Source of the DNA: Flavobacterium arcticum
GTDB taxonomy: Bacteria; Bacteroidota; Bacteroidia; Flavobacteriales; Flavobacteriaceae
DNA: 64,000 nucleotides
Assembly (NCBI RefSeq): GCF_003344925.1
Contig: NZ_CP031188.1
Coordinates: forward strand, 990,501-1,054,500
Direction: 5' to 3'
Made by a program: the position numbers and the translations under genes. This document shows positions 9,603 through 18,249 of the stretch, one piece after another (within the stretch, counting starts at the first letter, position 1; each line of letters opens with the position of its first letter). The notes under the pieces are model-generated. The model did not search any database. It worked only from the letters and a program-made list of their open reading frames with translations, and was not told the DNA's origin.

Positions 9603-12173
9603 TTAATATCCAACCCTAGTTCCATCTATTAATGTAATATTTACATTTGGAAACATCTGATTAAATTGCTTAATAGCGTTTTGACAAGATACACAGAATA
9701 TATTCTCTGATACTATTTTTAAATTACCGACTACATCAACATATATATATCCTAAAACTGCATTTGGTTTAAGGGTTAATGCTAGCTTATTTAACATTCT
9801 ATATTCAGAATCCGTTATTCTTAAATAGTTTCCAACTACAGAAGCTGTAAATACATGAGCTTCCATTCCAGCTATACCGTCAGAAACAGACCTCCAAAGA
9901 TTCTGGGTAAGATTTTGGTTGGTAACAGCAGGATCGATAAGTGCACTTGAATCTATACCTTCTACCATTCCTTCTAAAAATGCAAAATTTCTACCATTAG
10001 GAGTGCTAACAGCTACTCTATGCTGAATAATAATTTGCTGAGCTGCTTCCCATTCAGTGGTAGAACCTCTAACAGCATTATTAAGTTGTAAGTTCCTCTG
10101 ATTCCTATATGCAAGTATTTGATTTTCAACAGTTTCATACACCGATGAGTTTTTTCTCAATACATATAACTCAGCTAATAACCTTTCTCTTGTTATATGA
10201 AGCGCTTTAACTTCCGCTGCTGTCATCCTTGCTATAGCACCATGGTCGCTGTTTAAAGCATCAACGTAACCAATAAATTTAGTGGCTTTATCTATGTTAT
10301 ATGCACTATAAAAAATATTACCCCCTACATTGGTTAAACCATTGAGTAAACCTATCATATTTAAAGTTTCCAAAATTTCCATGTAGTCATTAGGGTATGC
10401 CTCTTGCAAAAATTCTATAAAAACTGGAGAACTGATAATTAAAGAATATATATCACCAAGAATTGTCCATGCCCCTATTATACCTCTGATTGTATTTGCT
10501 GTTCTAATAGCAGCTAATAACTCTCCTACACCAAAAGCTAAAGAAAGTACCTGTGTACTGACAGAAAGAGTATTTATAATATCTTTTGTATCTCTCTTTT
10601 CTAACAGGTAATCAATATATGCCGCTGATGCTAAGAAAGTAACATTAGAGCAATCTGCATATTCACATAAATCTAAAAATGATGGATTACTTAAATACGT
10701 AATTGAAACCAAATCAAAATGGTTTAATGTCACTTCTGACTCATCATAATAAGATGATGCTTCTATTTTAGATGCAGTAACTCCCTGATATGATACTGTC
10801 CTACGTGTAACCCCTTTTACAATTTTCTCCTTTATTGTAATTTGATTATCTGAAGGATAAGAGATATCATATTCTATTTCACCTTTAAAATCTTTATTAA
10901 ATTTTTTATTCCATATAAAATTATATTTAACAAAATTATTATCAGTATTAAGCTGTTCAGGAGTACTAATTATATATCCTTCTGCAGTTTGTATTATATT
11001 ATTTTTAGCAAGTACTAATGCATTAAGTTTTTCGGCAAAAGCTGTAAAATTGTCTTTCCCAAAAAAATCATCAAATCTGTAAAAAAGTGCTTTGTAAAGA
11101 GAGTTTTCACCTGTAATAGTAACACTAGGAAGGGGGAAAAGAATAGGAATAGATGTACTAGTGTACACTTTTTCACTAACTAATTTTTGTAAAAACTCTT
11201 CTGCTTGTTCATTAGTAACCGATTCAACCACCTTAATGGCAATTGGTTCCCTCTTTTGAAATCCTTCTGTCCATGAAGCAAAATACCAAGTGATTAATGC
11301 TCCAGTAGCCATAGTAGCTAGTATGTCTATCTTTTGTTGTACTGTTAATAGGTGAAGCATATTATGCCTATACATTACATCGATATATATAAAAAGTTTT
11401 TCCTTATCAGTAAGGTTCTTGATTTTTTCTTTATACTTATCGAGCATATCCAGCCAATTTTCAAGAGATTTCTTATAAACTTCAAAAGCTTTGCGATCAT
11501 AAACACCATCTATAATTATCATTTGAAACTGAGCATTATCTATGTTTTGCAACTGGAAATCGATAAAAGCCTGAGCAGTTTTTCCTTCTGTTTCATCAAG
11601 TAATGCTGCTATTTTTCCTATTAACTCAATATCTGTACTATTAGGCCCATCATCGTTAGAAAGTAGAACATCTTTGTAAGTATTGAAAAAAGCACCTTGA
11701 TGAGTAGCATTTCCTCCAAAATCATTACAATCGTACGAATTAGGGCTCATAGGGTCTATATTTGAAACCGTATTAAAAGTCTCAGGGATGTTTCCATTAC
11801 TGCTAAATGTAAAAACATATTTTTGTTTACACTTGCCATTCGTTGTGAAAATAGAATAAACCCCTTCTACAATATCGCCTGATTCAGCAGGACTTAAGGA
11901 ATCGAAGTTATTAAATTCTCCCTTTCTCCATTCTGAAGTTGTTACTTTTTCTCCTTTATTAAATCTTTCCTTTTGTGTATCAAAATTAGTTTTTTCAAGA
12001 AATCCATAAAAATTTTCTATTGTGGATCTATATGACCTAACATAACGCCTAGGATCATTGATAATTTTAAAACTATGTACAGACCCATCCAAATTAAACT
12101 CTATTTCTTGGAAATTTGATTTACGAAACGCTTTTTTTATTCCTATATCTAATATTACCGATCTTTCGCTCAT
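9603..12173 (-). CDS. Polymorphic-toxin-like protein with C-terminal deaminase-type domain
   Basis: 856 residues with no signal peptide. The N-terminal 250 residues are an unrecognised region. The middle has hydrophobic helices (about residues 285-305 and 560-620) like the pre-toxin segments of polymorphic toxins. The last ~90 residues carry a pattern I recognise from bacterial nucleic-acid deaminase toxins: D788-S-E790 followed by YRMLNKLA, then C827-V-S-C830 followed by QNAIKQFNQMFPNVNI. In that superfamily an [H/C/D]xE motif plus CxxC bind zinc and hold the catalytic Glu. The closest family by pattern is the Toxin-deaminase group (BURPS668_1122-like), which is tentative. Asp in place of the usual His ligand should be noted. 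The gene starts 11 bp after the 708-residue gene ends and is followed by a possible immunity gene. Confidence 0.85.
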   Translation of the reverse strand: MSERSVILDIGIKKAFRKSNFQEIEFNLDGSVHSFKIINDPRRYVRSYRSTIENFYGFLEKTNFDTQKERFNKGEKVTTSEWRKGEFNNFDSLSPAESGDIVEGVYSIFTTNGKCKQKYVFTFSSNGNIPETFNTVSNIDPMSPNSYDCNDFGGNATHQGAFFNTYKDVLLSNDDGPNSTDIELIGKIAALLDETEGKTAQAFIDFQLQNIDNAQFQMIIIDGVYDRKAFEVYKKSLENWLDMLDKYKEKIKNLTDKEKLFIYIDVMYRHNMLHLLTVQQKIDILATMATGALITWYFASWTEGFQKREPIAIKVVESVTNEQAEEFLQKLVSEKVYTSTSIPILFPLPSVTITGENSLYKALFYRFDDFFGKDNFTAFAEKLNALVLAKNNIIQTAEGYIISTPEQLNTDNNFVKYNFIWNKKFNKDFKGEIEYDISYPSDNQITIKEKIVKGVTRRTVSYQGVTASKIEASSYYDESEVTLNHFDLVSITYLSNPSFLDLCEYADCSNVTFLASAAYIDYLLEKRDTKDIINTLSVSTQVLSLAFGVGELLAAIRTANTIRGIIGAWTILGDIYSLIISSPVFIEFLQEAYPNDYMEILETLNMIGLLNGLTNVGGNIFYSAYNIDKATKFIGYVDALNSDHGAIARMTAAEVKALHITRERLLAELYVLRKNSSVYETVENQILAYRNQRNLQLNNAVRGSTTEWEAAQQIIIQHRVAVSTPNGRNFAFLEGMVEGIDSSALIDPAVTNQNLTQNLWRSVSDGIAGMEAHVFTASVVGNYLRITDSEYRMLNKLALTLKPNAVLGYIYVDVVGNLKIVSENIFCVSCQNAIKQFNQMFPNVNITLIDGTRVGY

Positions 12174-12184
12174 TTTAAAGGGTT

Positions 12185-14311
12185 TTAAAGATTAAGATAT
12201 TCTTTAACTAGGATACTTTCTTCTTCTGTAAGATTAATGCTATAGTCTTTACTAAAGTGACAACTTCCGTCTAATGAGTATATTATAATATCATTTTCAG
12301 GATACTTTATTTGTAAATCGCCTGTTGCATTTTCGCCCACAATTCCTATTTTATATTTTTTATAACTAATTCCTTCCGTAGAAATGAAATCAATATTTTC
12401 ATCTTCAATTAGATTAACAAAGAATAGTCTTGGGTTTTGAAATTCAAACCCCACAATCTGCTCCCTAATTAATTGATTTTCATAGTCGGTTATACCAATT
12501 ATTATTTTTGATGATTTAGATATACTTTCATTATTTATTTCTATTCCATTAATAATTTCAGTGTCATCGGTAAATTCTTTTATATTATATGACTTCGATA
12601 CTTTATAAGTTTTATGAGGCTCTACATTACCATTTATACTAGACGAAGATTTTGTATATGAAGATATATTCTCCATAATATTCAAAGCATCATTAAATAA
12701 GTAAATAATTTCTGTAACATAAGTTACACGTTTCTGTAAAATGGAGCTATCATTGATATCTTCAATTTTATCTTTTGCCACTAATGTTTGTACTGCAAAT
12801 GTCCCATTTTGTCTGCTATTATAATATTTATTAATGAGCTTAAGTTTGTATGAGCTTATTTCTGAATAATCATTTACACTATTCTTTAAAAGTGGTTCTG
12901 CTGTTATAAGATCGAAAATATCGTCTAAAAAAGTAGGTTTATCGAGTATCTCTAAAAAATCTAAATTTTCATTAAGTGTATTTGCTACTATATAGTCATA
13001 AACAACTCCTTGATATAATATAATATTAAAAGTCGCTATAGTAAGCTCATCTACCTCCGATACTGGGTTGCTCAATTCAAGTACTTTTGTAAAGGCACTT
13101 ACCTCCCCTTCTTCATTAGGCGGGAGTAATAAATCATCTGCATTGCTAAAATTATTTTTAGCAGCATTAGTAATATCGGCTACCTGTCCATATAATACTG
13201 TGTTTACATTATTATCGGTAACAAACTGTAGGTAAGTAGTTGGGTTTGGCGGCGACTCTATAATAACAGACCACCCGTCAGTAGCATATTCCCTTTCGTT
13301 TAGAGTTTCGGGTTCAATACCGTATTTTAGAGAATTATTAGTTTCGCCTATTTTATAATTATTATAAAAATTATAAGATCGAGTCCTGTCGCCTTGTATA
13401 TATAAATAGAGCTTGTTTTTGGTAATGAAATTTGTTAGCACATTATTATATATACCCTGACCTTCATTATTTTGCTTCGTGCCATTATCGTCTGTAATTA
13501 CAGTTCCGTTAGCAGTGTGAAAGCCATAATAGGCAGCAGCATCTATAAATTGAAATATTTGTTCTTTAATACACTTATTTTCATAATCTGTAGCTCCGTT
13601 TAGTGTTATTTCGGCACTTGTTGCTCTAGCATAACTAAGGTCAAAATTAAATTGGCTTAATTCTCCTGAAGATTTATAATCGCCGTAGTTTAAAACAACA
13701 TCAAAAGCACACTCACCTGCTGCAAAATCACCAAGCCACGCGCCTTCATGTATTAAGGGTAGCTCAAAAGAACCAAACCCCTCATCATCTTCTATAAACT
13801 CGCCATTACTCTCAACATATTCTGATTCTTTAAAAAAGAAGCTATCTATAAGTAAATTTTCATCTTGATTCTCTGGATCAAAACCTATATATTTTGCTAA
13901 GAAATTAGGATTGGGGTTCACAGGATCATTTTGATAAAAATCAGAAAAATCAGTTCGTATTTTTTGAATAAAATCAGAACCTCCAGTTTTTACCATATTA
14001 TCAGTAAAAAAATCTGATTTTTTTAATCCTCTATAAATAAAGTATTTGATATTAACCCCTTGAACAGGTTGAGCATAAGGTCTAAGTATGAGGTTAACTT
14101 TATTAGCATTGTCTACTTGTGGTTGTATAAGAACAATACCCTTACATACTGCAAATGCTTTTGCATCTGTAGAAGCTGTAAATTTTGAACTGATATTATA
14201 GCTCGAGGAAGATGACTGTGGACCGAATGCTTGCGATTCAGTTTGACTAATTAAGTTAGGATCTGTAAAAAAATGAGATTTAGGCTCAATAGAAGTATTA
14301 TTAGTTGGCAT
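12185..14311 (-). CDS. Uncharacterised large protein, 708 residues, first gene of the left-end operon
   Basis: Starts MPTNNTSIEPKSHF without a signal peptide, followed by a Ser-rich linker near residues 32-38. The next part (about residues 55-105) contains GIVLIQPQVDN and KYFIYRGL, a strand-rich module. A short motif occurs twice, TDYENxxIxEQI, at residues 241 and 608, each preceded by a hydrophobic strand, suggesting a duplicated module. No catalytic motif or membrane segment is seen and the family is not recognised. It is the first of at least five co-oriented genes with gaps of 11-46 bp. A 105-bp gap separates it from the regulator gene upstream, which is on the same strand and may be co-transcribed. 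Confidence 0.88.
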   Translation of the reverse strand: MPTNNTSIEPKSHFFTDPNLISQTESQAFGPQSSSSSYNISSKFTASTDAKAFAVCKGIVLIQPQVDNANKVNLILRPYAQPVQGVNIKYFIYRGLKKSDFFTDNMVKTGGSDFIQKIRTDFSDFYQNDPVNPNPNFLAKYIGFDPENQDENLLIDSFFFKESEYVESNGEFIEDDEGFGSFELPLIHEGAWLGDFAAGECAFDVVLNYGDYKSSGELSQFNFDLSYARATSAEITLNGATDYENKCIKEQIFQFIDAAAYYGFHTANGTVITDDNGTKQNNEGQGIYNNVLTNFITKNKLYLYIQGDRTRSYNFYNNYKIGETNNSLKYGIEPETLNEREYATDGWSVIIESPPNPTTYLQFVTDNNVNTVLYGQVADITNAAKNNFSNADDLLLPPNEEGEVSAFTKVLELSNPVSEVDELTIATFNIILYQGVVYDYIVANTLNENLDFLEILDKPTFLDDIFDLITAEPLLKNSVNDYSEISSYKLKLINKYYNSRQNGTFAVQTLVAKDKIEDINDSSILQKRVTYVTEIIYLFNDALNIMENISSYTKSSSSINGNVEPHKTYKVSKSYNIKEFTDDTEIINGIEINNESISKSSKIIIGITDYENQLIREQIVGFEFQNPRLFFVNLIEDENIDFISTEGISYKKYKIGIVGENATGDLQIKYPENDIIIYSLDGSCHFSKDYSINLTEEESILVKEYLNL

Positions 14312-14416
14312 ATTTTAATTGGCATAAAATTATATCGAAATCTAATATTAATAACGTATAACATTATGTAGCCAATCAAAATTTTAACATATAAGGATAC
14401 TTTTGAGTAATTTATG

Positions 14417-15058
14417 TTAAACATACCCTTTTAGCCTTACCTCTCTTATAAGGCTCTGTTCATCACCCGTGTTAAATGCTTTCTTTAGTTTATATATTCT
14501 CTTCTGAATTGCGCTTTTACTTAATGAAATTACTTCACTTAATTCTCCTACTCTATATCCTTGTGATAGAAGTAAAAGAATTTGTCTATTATAATCTTCA
14601 ATCATTAATTGGTTATCCCAAATCTCATTAAGACATTGCTTAACATGAAAACTTTGATAGTTACTTCCTTTTAGTACTGTTTCAAATAAATATTTTAATT
14701 CAGTTAAAGAAACATCTGTTTTAACGGCTAAACCTGTTGGTTTTATTTTCCTTACAATTTCATAAACATGTAAAATTTCAGTTCTAGACGTTATTACAAT
14801 AATCTTACATTTAGACATTCTTTTTTTTAGTAAAACAATAATTTCAACAATGTAAGTGAAATTTAAATCATCATTAATCATTGTATTTAAATCAAAAACA
14901 ACTAATTCATAAGGATCCATAGCGTTTTTAGATATCATTTTAAAAGCTATTTTATAACAGTATGTTTTGGATATATTTAAATCAATAAAGTTTTCATGTA
15001 AAGTTTTCTCAAAAACATCAATTGTAAACGGATGATTTCCAGAGATTAATATATTCAT
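14417..15058 (-). CDS. LuxR/NarL-like transcriptional regulator with receiver-like N-terminus
   Basis: 213 residues. The N-terminal ~125 residues have the layout of a response-regulator receiver (ISGNHPFTIDVFEK, ELVVFDLNTM with Asp near 57, KIIVITSR, GLAVKTD with the Lys), although the acidic pocket at the very start is weak, since a single early Asp is present. The C-terminal ~65 residues form a LuxR-type helix-turn-helix (NRQILLLLSQGYRVGELSEV, then SKSAIQKRIYKLKKAF). No histidine kinase is present in the window, so it may be an orphan. It sits directly upstream of, and on the same strand as, the operon of giant proteins and is its most likely local regulator (inference). Confidence 0.85.
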   Translation of the reverse strand: MNILISGNHPFTIDVFEKTLHENFIDLNISKTYCYKIAFKMISKNAMDPYELVVFDLNTMINDDLNFTYIVEIIVLLKKRMSKCKIIVITSRTEILHVYEIVRKIKPTGLAVKTDVSLTELKYLFETVLKGSNYQSFHVKQCLNEIWDNQLMIEDYNRQILLLLSQGYRVGELSEVISLSKSAIQKRIYKLKKAFNTGDEQSLIREVRLKGYV

Positions 15059-15166
15059 GTAATCTATTTAAAATTGGATAATCAATATTAATCAAAAAAA
15101 ACGAATTATAAATAACTTATAGTTACAATATCATTATTAAATCAAAGAAGATACAACTAAATACAA

Positions 15167-15205
15167 ATGAATATGAAAAAGATAATTATTGCAGCATTTA
15201 TGTAG
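15167..15205 (+). pseudogene. Relic of the 5' end of a YwqK/MORN-type gene
   Basis: Thirteen codons reading MNMKKIIIAAFM and then TAG, identical over the first 12 residues to the signal peptide of the gene at 15287-15640, but on the opposite strand. The similarity stops abruptly at the stop codon. What follows to 15235 has no resemblance to the intact gene. This is a truncated duplicate left by a rearrangement and not a functional peptide gene. Confidence 0.8.
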
Positions 15206-15235
15206 TTCCTTATAGCTGTCGCGACTTTAAAACAT

Positions 15236-15266
15236 AAAAGGGTGTAAATTTTATTTACACCCTTTT
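15236..15266 (-). terminator. Perfect 13-bp hairpin terminator
   Basis: AAAAGGGTGTAAA at 15236-15248, loop TTTTA, then TTTACACCCTTTT at 15254-15266. It lies 20 bp past the stop of the minus-strand gene at 15287-15640 and is symmetrical, so it could also stop transcription from the left. Confidence 0.85.
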
Positions 15267-15286
15267 ATATAACAAGAAAATTAATG

Positions 15287-15640
15287 TTATTTATTAACTA
15301 CCACAGCATCTCTCGACCACTTTTTCACATCAGCAATCCTACTGTCACTATAATCTACTTCACTAAGAGTCGTATCGTTCCAAAAAAACCATTTGCCTGA
15401 CTTTATCCCGTTAGCATACTCTCCTATTGATTGTTTTGTACCATCTTCATTAAAAGACATCCATTTTCCGTGTAGCTTACCGTCTTTATAAAAACCTTCT
15501 TGCTTTATATTACCATTATCATAATAATACGTTGCTTTCACTGTTTGGTTTTCTATCTCGTATTTTGGTTTTATTTCCTGTGCTGATATAACACCAGCAA
15601 ACAACATAAATGCTGCAATAATTATCTTTTTCATATTCAT
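15287..15640 (-). CDS. Secreted YwqK/MORN-repeat family protein
   Basis: 117 residues. A signal peptide covers residues 1-20 (MKKIIIAAFMLFAGVISA, then QE). Two to three MORN-like units follow: YYDNGNIKQEGFYKDGKLHGKW and SFNEDGTKQSIGEYANGIKSGKW, with the usual G-x-Y/F and GKW spacing. This is the family often called YwqK-type antitoxin in automatic annotation, although in flavobacteria these are exported proteins with no proven antitoxin role. Two ATGs lie two codons apart; 15640 is used because the duplicated copy also keeps it. A TATATTTG promoter lies 30 bp upstream and a strong terminator downstream, so the gene is monocistronic. Confidence 0.85.
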   Translation of the reverse strand: MNMKKIIIAAFMLFAGVISAQEIKPKYEIENQTVKATYYYDNGNIKQEGFYKDGKLHGKWMSFNEDGTKQSIGEYANGIKSGKWFFWNDTTLSEVDYSDSRIADVKKWSRDAVVVNK

Positions 15641-15669
15641 TCGTATTTAGTTCTTCAAATAACCTAACA

Positions 15670-15677
15670 CAAATATA
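15670..15677 (-). promoter_or_regulatory. Bacteroidetes-type -7 element TATATTTG
   Basis: On the minus strand TATATTTG ends 29 bp before the ATG at 15640. It lies outside the inverted repeat, so the relic copy does not share it. Confidence 0.6.
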
Positions 15678-15795
15678 CAAAACTAATTTACATTAAAAAA
15701 ACATTTAGTTAACAATTTGGTAACATTGAAATATATTTAACACTATCATAGCTTTTAAAGAGAAGGTTTTTATAATTTTATACCTCATAAAACAT

Positions 15796-17205
15796 ATGAT
15801 AATGAGAAAAATTTTACTCTATTGCGCTCTATTATTTGTTGGTTATATTGGTAATGCAGCAGAAGGTTTTACCTATACTTTAACCGCTAATCTTAAAGTA
15901 GAAAGTACTCATTCATTTAACCTTGTAACAGGAGCGAGTTTTCATGTAGTAATTGCTAAAAACAGAGATACTCACAAACACGATGTAATACCCTTTTTTG
16001 CAGATGCATCAGGTAGTGTAAAACAGTTGAATATAAAATCATATGAAGATGAACCTAAGTTTAAATCATGTCACATAAATAATGGCAATATTATCCTCAC
16101 AGCTTACGATAATGAAACCTTACGTATTATTGATTATGAAATCAGCACCGATACAGCATACAATAAAGTAATAGAAGACTTTACAGAGCCAATTGCATTT
16201 TTTAGCGATGATAATAATACTATCCTATTGCGCCAAGCCTATAAAGGGGACGGACTTATAATTGAAAAAATTAAAAACAGTACTGAAATCACTTCTGTTC
16301 CTGTAACAATCACAGATGAAATAGAAAAGGTATTAAAGTCTTTAAAACGACAGCGCATCGACCAGATTAACACACAAGAATATGTTAAGAATGGCTCACT
16401 AAACTCTGCGCGTATATATTATGAAAACAACACTATTATAATAACTCATGATGATAAAGCTAATCATACAACAAAAACAATAAGCATTAATAGTACTACG
16501 GGTAGTGCTGACTTTAAAACATTTAAAGTTCTCGATGAAAAACACAAACAGCTAACATCTTTTGTGAAAGAAAACATGATTTTTGTAATGAATAGCAGTA
16601 AAAAAAGTATGGATATTAATGCCTTTGAATTAAACAGTGGCGAAAAAAAGACTTCTTATAACCTTACCAATGATTTAATACAATATTTTGATGAAGTAGA
16701 TATGGATGTAGCTACTTACCTTAAAAAGGCACATAAAAACAATATAAGAACAACGCTTACTGTAAATAAATCAGGTGAAAATTATAGCTTGCGTGTGGAT
16801 GCTGTTAACACTAAAACCTATAATTACAATTGGTGGTTTGACAATATGTGGTTTATGCGTATCCAAATGCAACAGCAACAACTAATGATGCAAAATCATA
16901 TGTGGATGATACAAAATCAAATGCGCGGACCTAATGCTGATTTTACTACTTTACCTTTATATACTAAAGAAACTAATTTTAGTTTTATAATAGCTTTAAA
17001 CAGCGACATGAAACTTATAGATAAGACAGAAGTTGATAAAGCAGATTATCCTGAAATTGATAAAAAGGAGCTTACCAAACAATTTTCAGAAAATAAGAAG
17101 ATAAAACATTTTAGTGCTTCGTTTAACAATACTGCTATACGATATGTATACCTTGCTAAAGACAGTAACGAAATAGTTATAGACAATATAGCATACAACT
17201 TATAA
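15796..17205 (+). CDS. Exported uncharacterised protein with a Met/Gln/Trp-rich segment
   Basis: 469 residues. The signal peptide is at residues 1-22 (MIMRKILLYCALLFVGYIGNAAEG). The body is strand-rich, as in a periplasmic beta-propeller-like protein. Residues 343-376 form an unusual stretch with 8 Met, 9 Gln, 4 Trp and 1 His (NWWFDNMWFMRI, then MQQQQLMMQNHMWM). This kind of composition is seen in copper-handling proteins, but may equally be a flexible linker. Two ATGs are possible, at 15796 and 15802; both give a good signal peptide. No family is recognised. The gene converges on the thioredoxin-like pair and shares a terminator with it. Confidence 0.85.
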   Translation: MIMRKILLYCALLFVGYIGNAAEGFTYTLTANLKVESTHSFNLVTGASFHVVIAKNRDTHKHDVIPFFADASGSVKQLNIKSYEDEPKFKSCHINNGNIILTAYDNETLRIIDYEISTDTAYNKVIEDFTEPIAFFSDDNNTILLRQAYKGDGLIIEKIKNSTEITSVPVTITDEIEKVLKSLKRQRIDQINTQEYVKNGSLNSARIYYENNTIIITHDDKANHTTKTISINSTTGSADFKTFKVLDEKHKQLTSFVKENMIFVMNSSKKSMDINAFELNSGEKKTSYNLTNDLIQYFDEVDMDVATYLKKAHKNNIRTTLTVNKSGENYSLRVDAVNTKTYNYNWWFDNMWFMRIQMQQQQLMMQNHMWMIQNQMRGPNADFTTLPLYTKETNFSFIIALNSDMKLIDKTEVDKADYPEIDKKELTKQFSENKKIKHFSASFNNTAIRYVYLAKDSNEIVIDNIAYNL

Positions 17206-17236
17206 AAAATGCCTGCAAAAGCAGGCATTTTTTATT
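17204..17236. terminator. Bidirectional hairpin terminator
   Basis: ATGCCTGC at 17209-17216, loop AAAA, GCAGGCAT at 17221-17228, with A-run before and T-run after. It separates two convergent genes and overlaps the last codons on both sides. Confidence 0.88.
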
Positions 17237-18224
17237 TTAGGAGTTTATTTAATAAATCTTGCAGTGCAAAATCTGATGGTCTTGGCGCATCGGCTTTTAC
17301 TACATTACCTTTAGGGTCTATTAGTATAAATCGTGGTATTGATAATATATTATAAGATTGAATAAAATCAGATTTGAAGTTGTCATCTGCAATAAGCTGT
17401 ATTCCACCTAATGTCTCTTTTGTAACAAGTTCTCTCCACTTATTATAATCATTTTCTTTATCTACAGAAATACTTACAAAAGCAATATTTTCTCCTTTGT
17501 ACTTCTCCTCTATTTCCTGCAAGTGGGGTATCTCTCTACGGCATGGCCCACACCAAGTAGCCCAAACATCTATATATACATACTTACCTCTTAAATCTTT
17601 AAGACTTGTAGTCCCTCCTTTATGGTTCTCATAAGTAAAAAGGGGCGATGGCTTTCCTTCAAGTCTTTTTGAAGTCGCTTGCTTACTAATTTGCATTGGT
17701 AATATTTGACTATCAGAGTATTTTAAAGTCGTACTCATTAAATTCCTAAACATAAAGTTATACTTTCTTGTTTTAAGTTTATCTTCAAATACAGCAATAA
17801 GACTATCTACTTCTTTTTGTATAACCTCTTTGTCTCCACCATCTTTAAACTTATCAATTAACGCCTTTTTCCCTCTAGCATACTCTGCCAAAAAGATATT
17901 CTCATCAGCACCTTTCCCTGTATATACAAGAGTTTCAATAAAGTTATCAGCATTTGCAGTTATAACAATATCCGAATCGTTACCTAAATACATCTCAGCT
18001 TCATTATCTCCATAATGCAGCGTAAACATACCCAATCCTTGTTGTAATCTACCCGAAAAATTTCCCTGCTTATCTAAGGCATAACCCTTGCGCCAAGTAC
18101 CTCTTTGATTTTTGACTATTATAGAGTCAACACTATTATTTTTTAAAGTCCCTTTAAAATTTTGAATTTCCGATTGCGCATACACACCAGTGCACACTAA
18201 TAATAGTAATAGTATGTTTTTCAT
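17232..18224 (-). CDS. TlpA-like thioredoxin-family thiol-disulfide oxidoreductase (copy A)
   Basis: 330 residues with a signal peptide (MKNILLLLLVCTGVYA). The N-terminal half is the strand-rich DUF4369-like domain usual in Bacteroidetes TlpA relatives. A helical linker follows. The thioredoxin domain begins near residue 190 and has WCGPC with C225 and C228 and a cis-Pro SIPRF. It acts in the periplasm, probably reducing disulfides, for example in cytochrome c maturation; the substrate is unknown. The last ~140 residues are very close to those of copy B 25 bp upstream, while the N-terminal halves differ. Probably co-transcribed with copy B. Confidence 0.9.
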   Translation of the reverse strand: MKNILLLLLVCTGVYAQSEIQNFKGTLKNNSVDSIIVKNQRGTWRKGYALDKQGNFSGRLQQGLGMFTLHYGDNEAEMYLGNDSDIVITANADNFIETLVYTGKGADENIFLAEYARGKKALIDKFKDGGDKEVIQKEVDSLIAVFEDKLKTRKYNFMFRNLMSTTLKYSDSQILPMQISKQATSKRLEGKPSPLFTYENHKGGTTSLKDLRGKYVYIDVWATWCGPCRREIPHLQEIEEKYKGENIAFVSISVDKENDYNKWRELVTKETLGGIQLIADDNFKSDFIQSYNILSIPRFILIDPKGNVVKADAPRPSDFALQDLLNKLLK

Positions 18225-18249
18225 TTAATTGGATATTGTAAAATATAAT

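Larger units (their letters stand above)
15155..15652. repeat. 49-bp inverted repeat bracketing the YwqK/MORN gene (arms 15155-15203 and 15604-15652)
   Basis: The plus-strand text at 15155-15203 is the reverse complement of 15604-15652 with a single mismatch in 49 bases. The right arm is the upstream region and first 12 codons of the gene on the minus strand. The left arm is the same stretch pointing the other way. Similarity also continues upstream of the left arm, with a 4-base insertion. The two arms flank a full gene and its terminator. Confidence 0.92.

Noticed and set aside
1..15058. Phage tail-like injection system or T6SS at the left end
   Set aside because: No sheath, tube, baseplate, spike, PAAR or ATPase gene can be recognised among the visible proteins. 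It remains only a possibility beyond the left edge.
15167..15205. A 12-residue peptide gene MNMKKIIIAAFM
   Set aside because: It is an exact copy of the signal-peptide start of the neighbouring gene, ends at once in a stop, and lies in an inverted repeat. A relic is the simpler reading.
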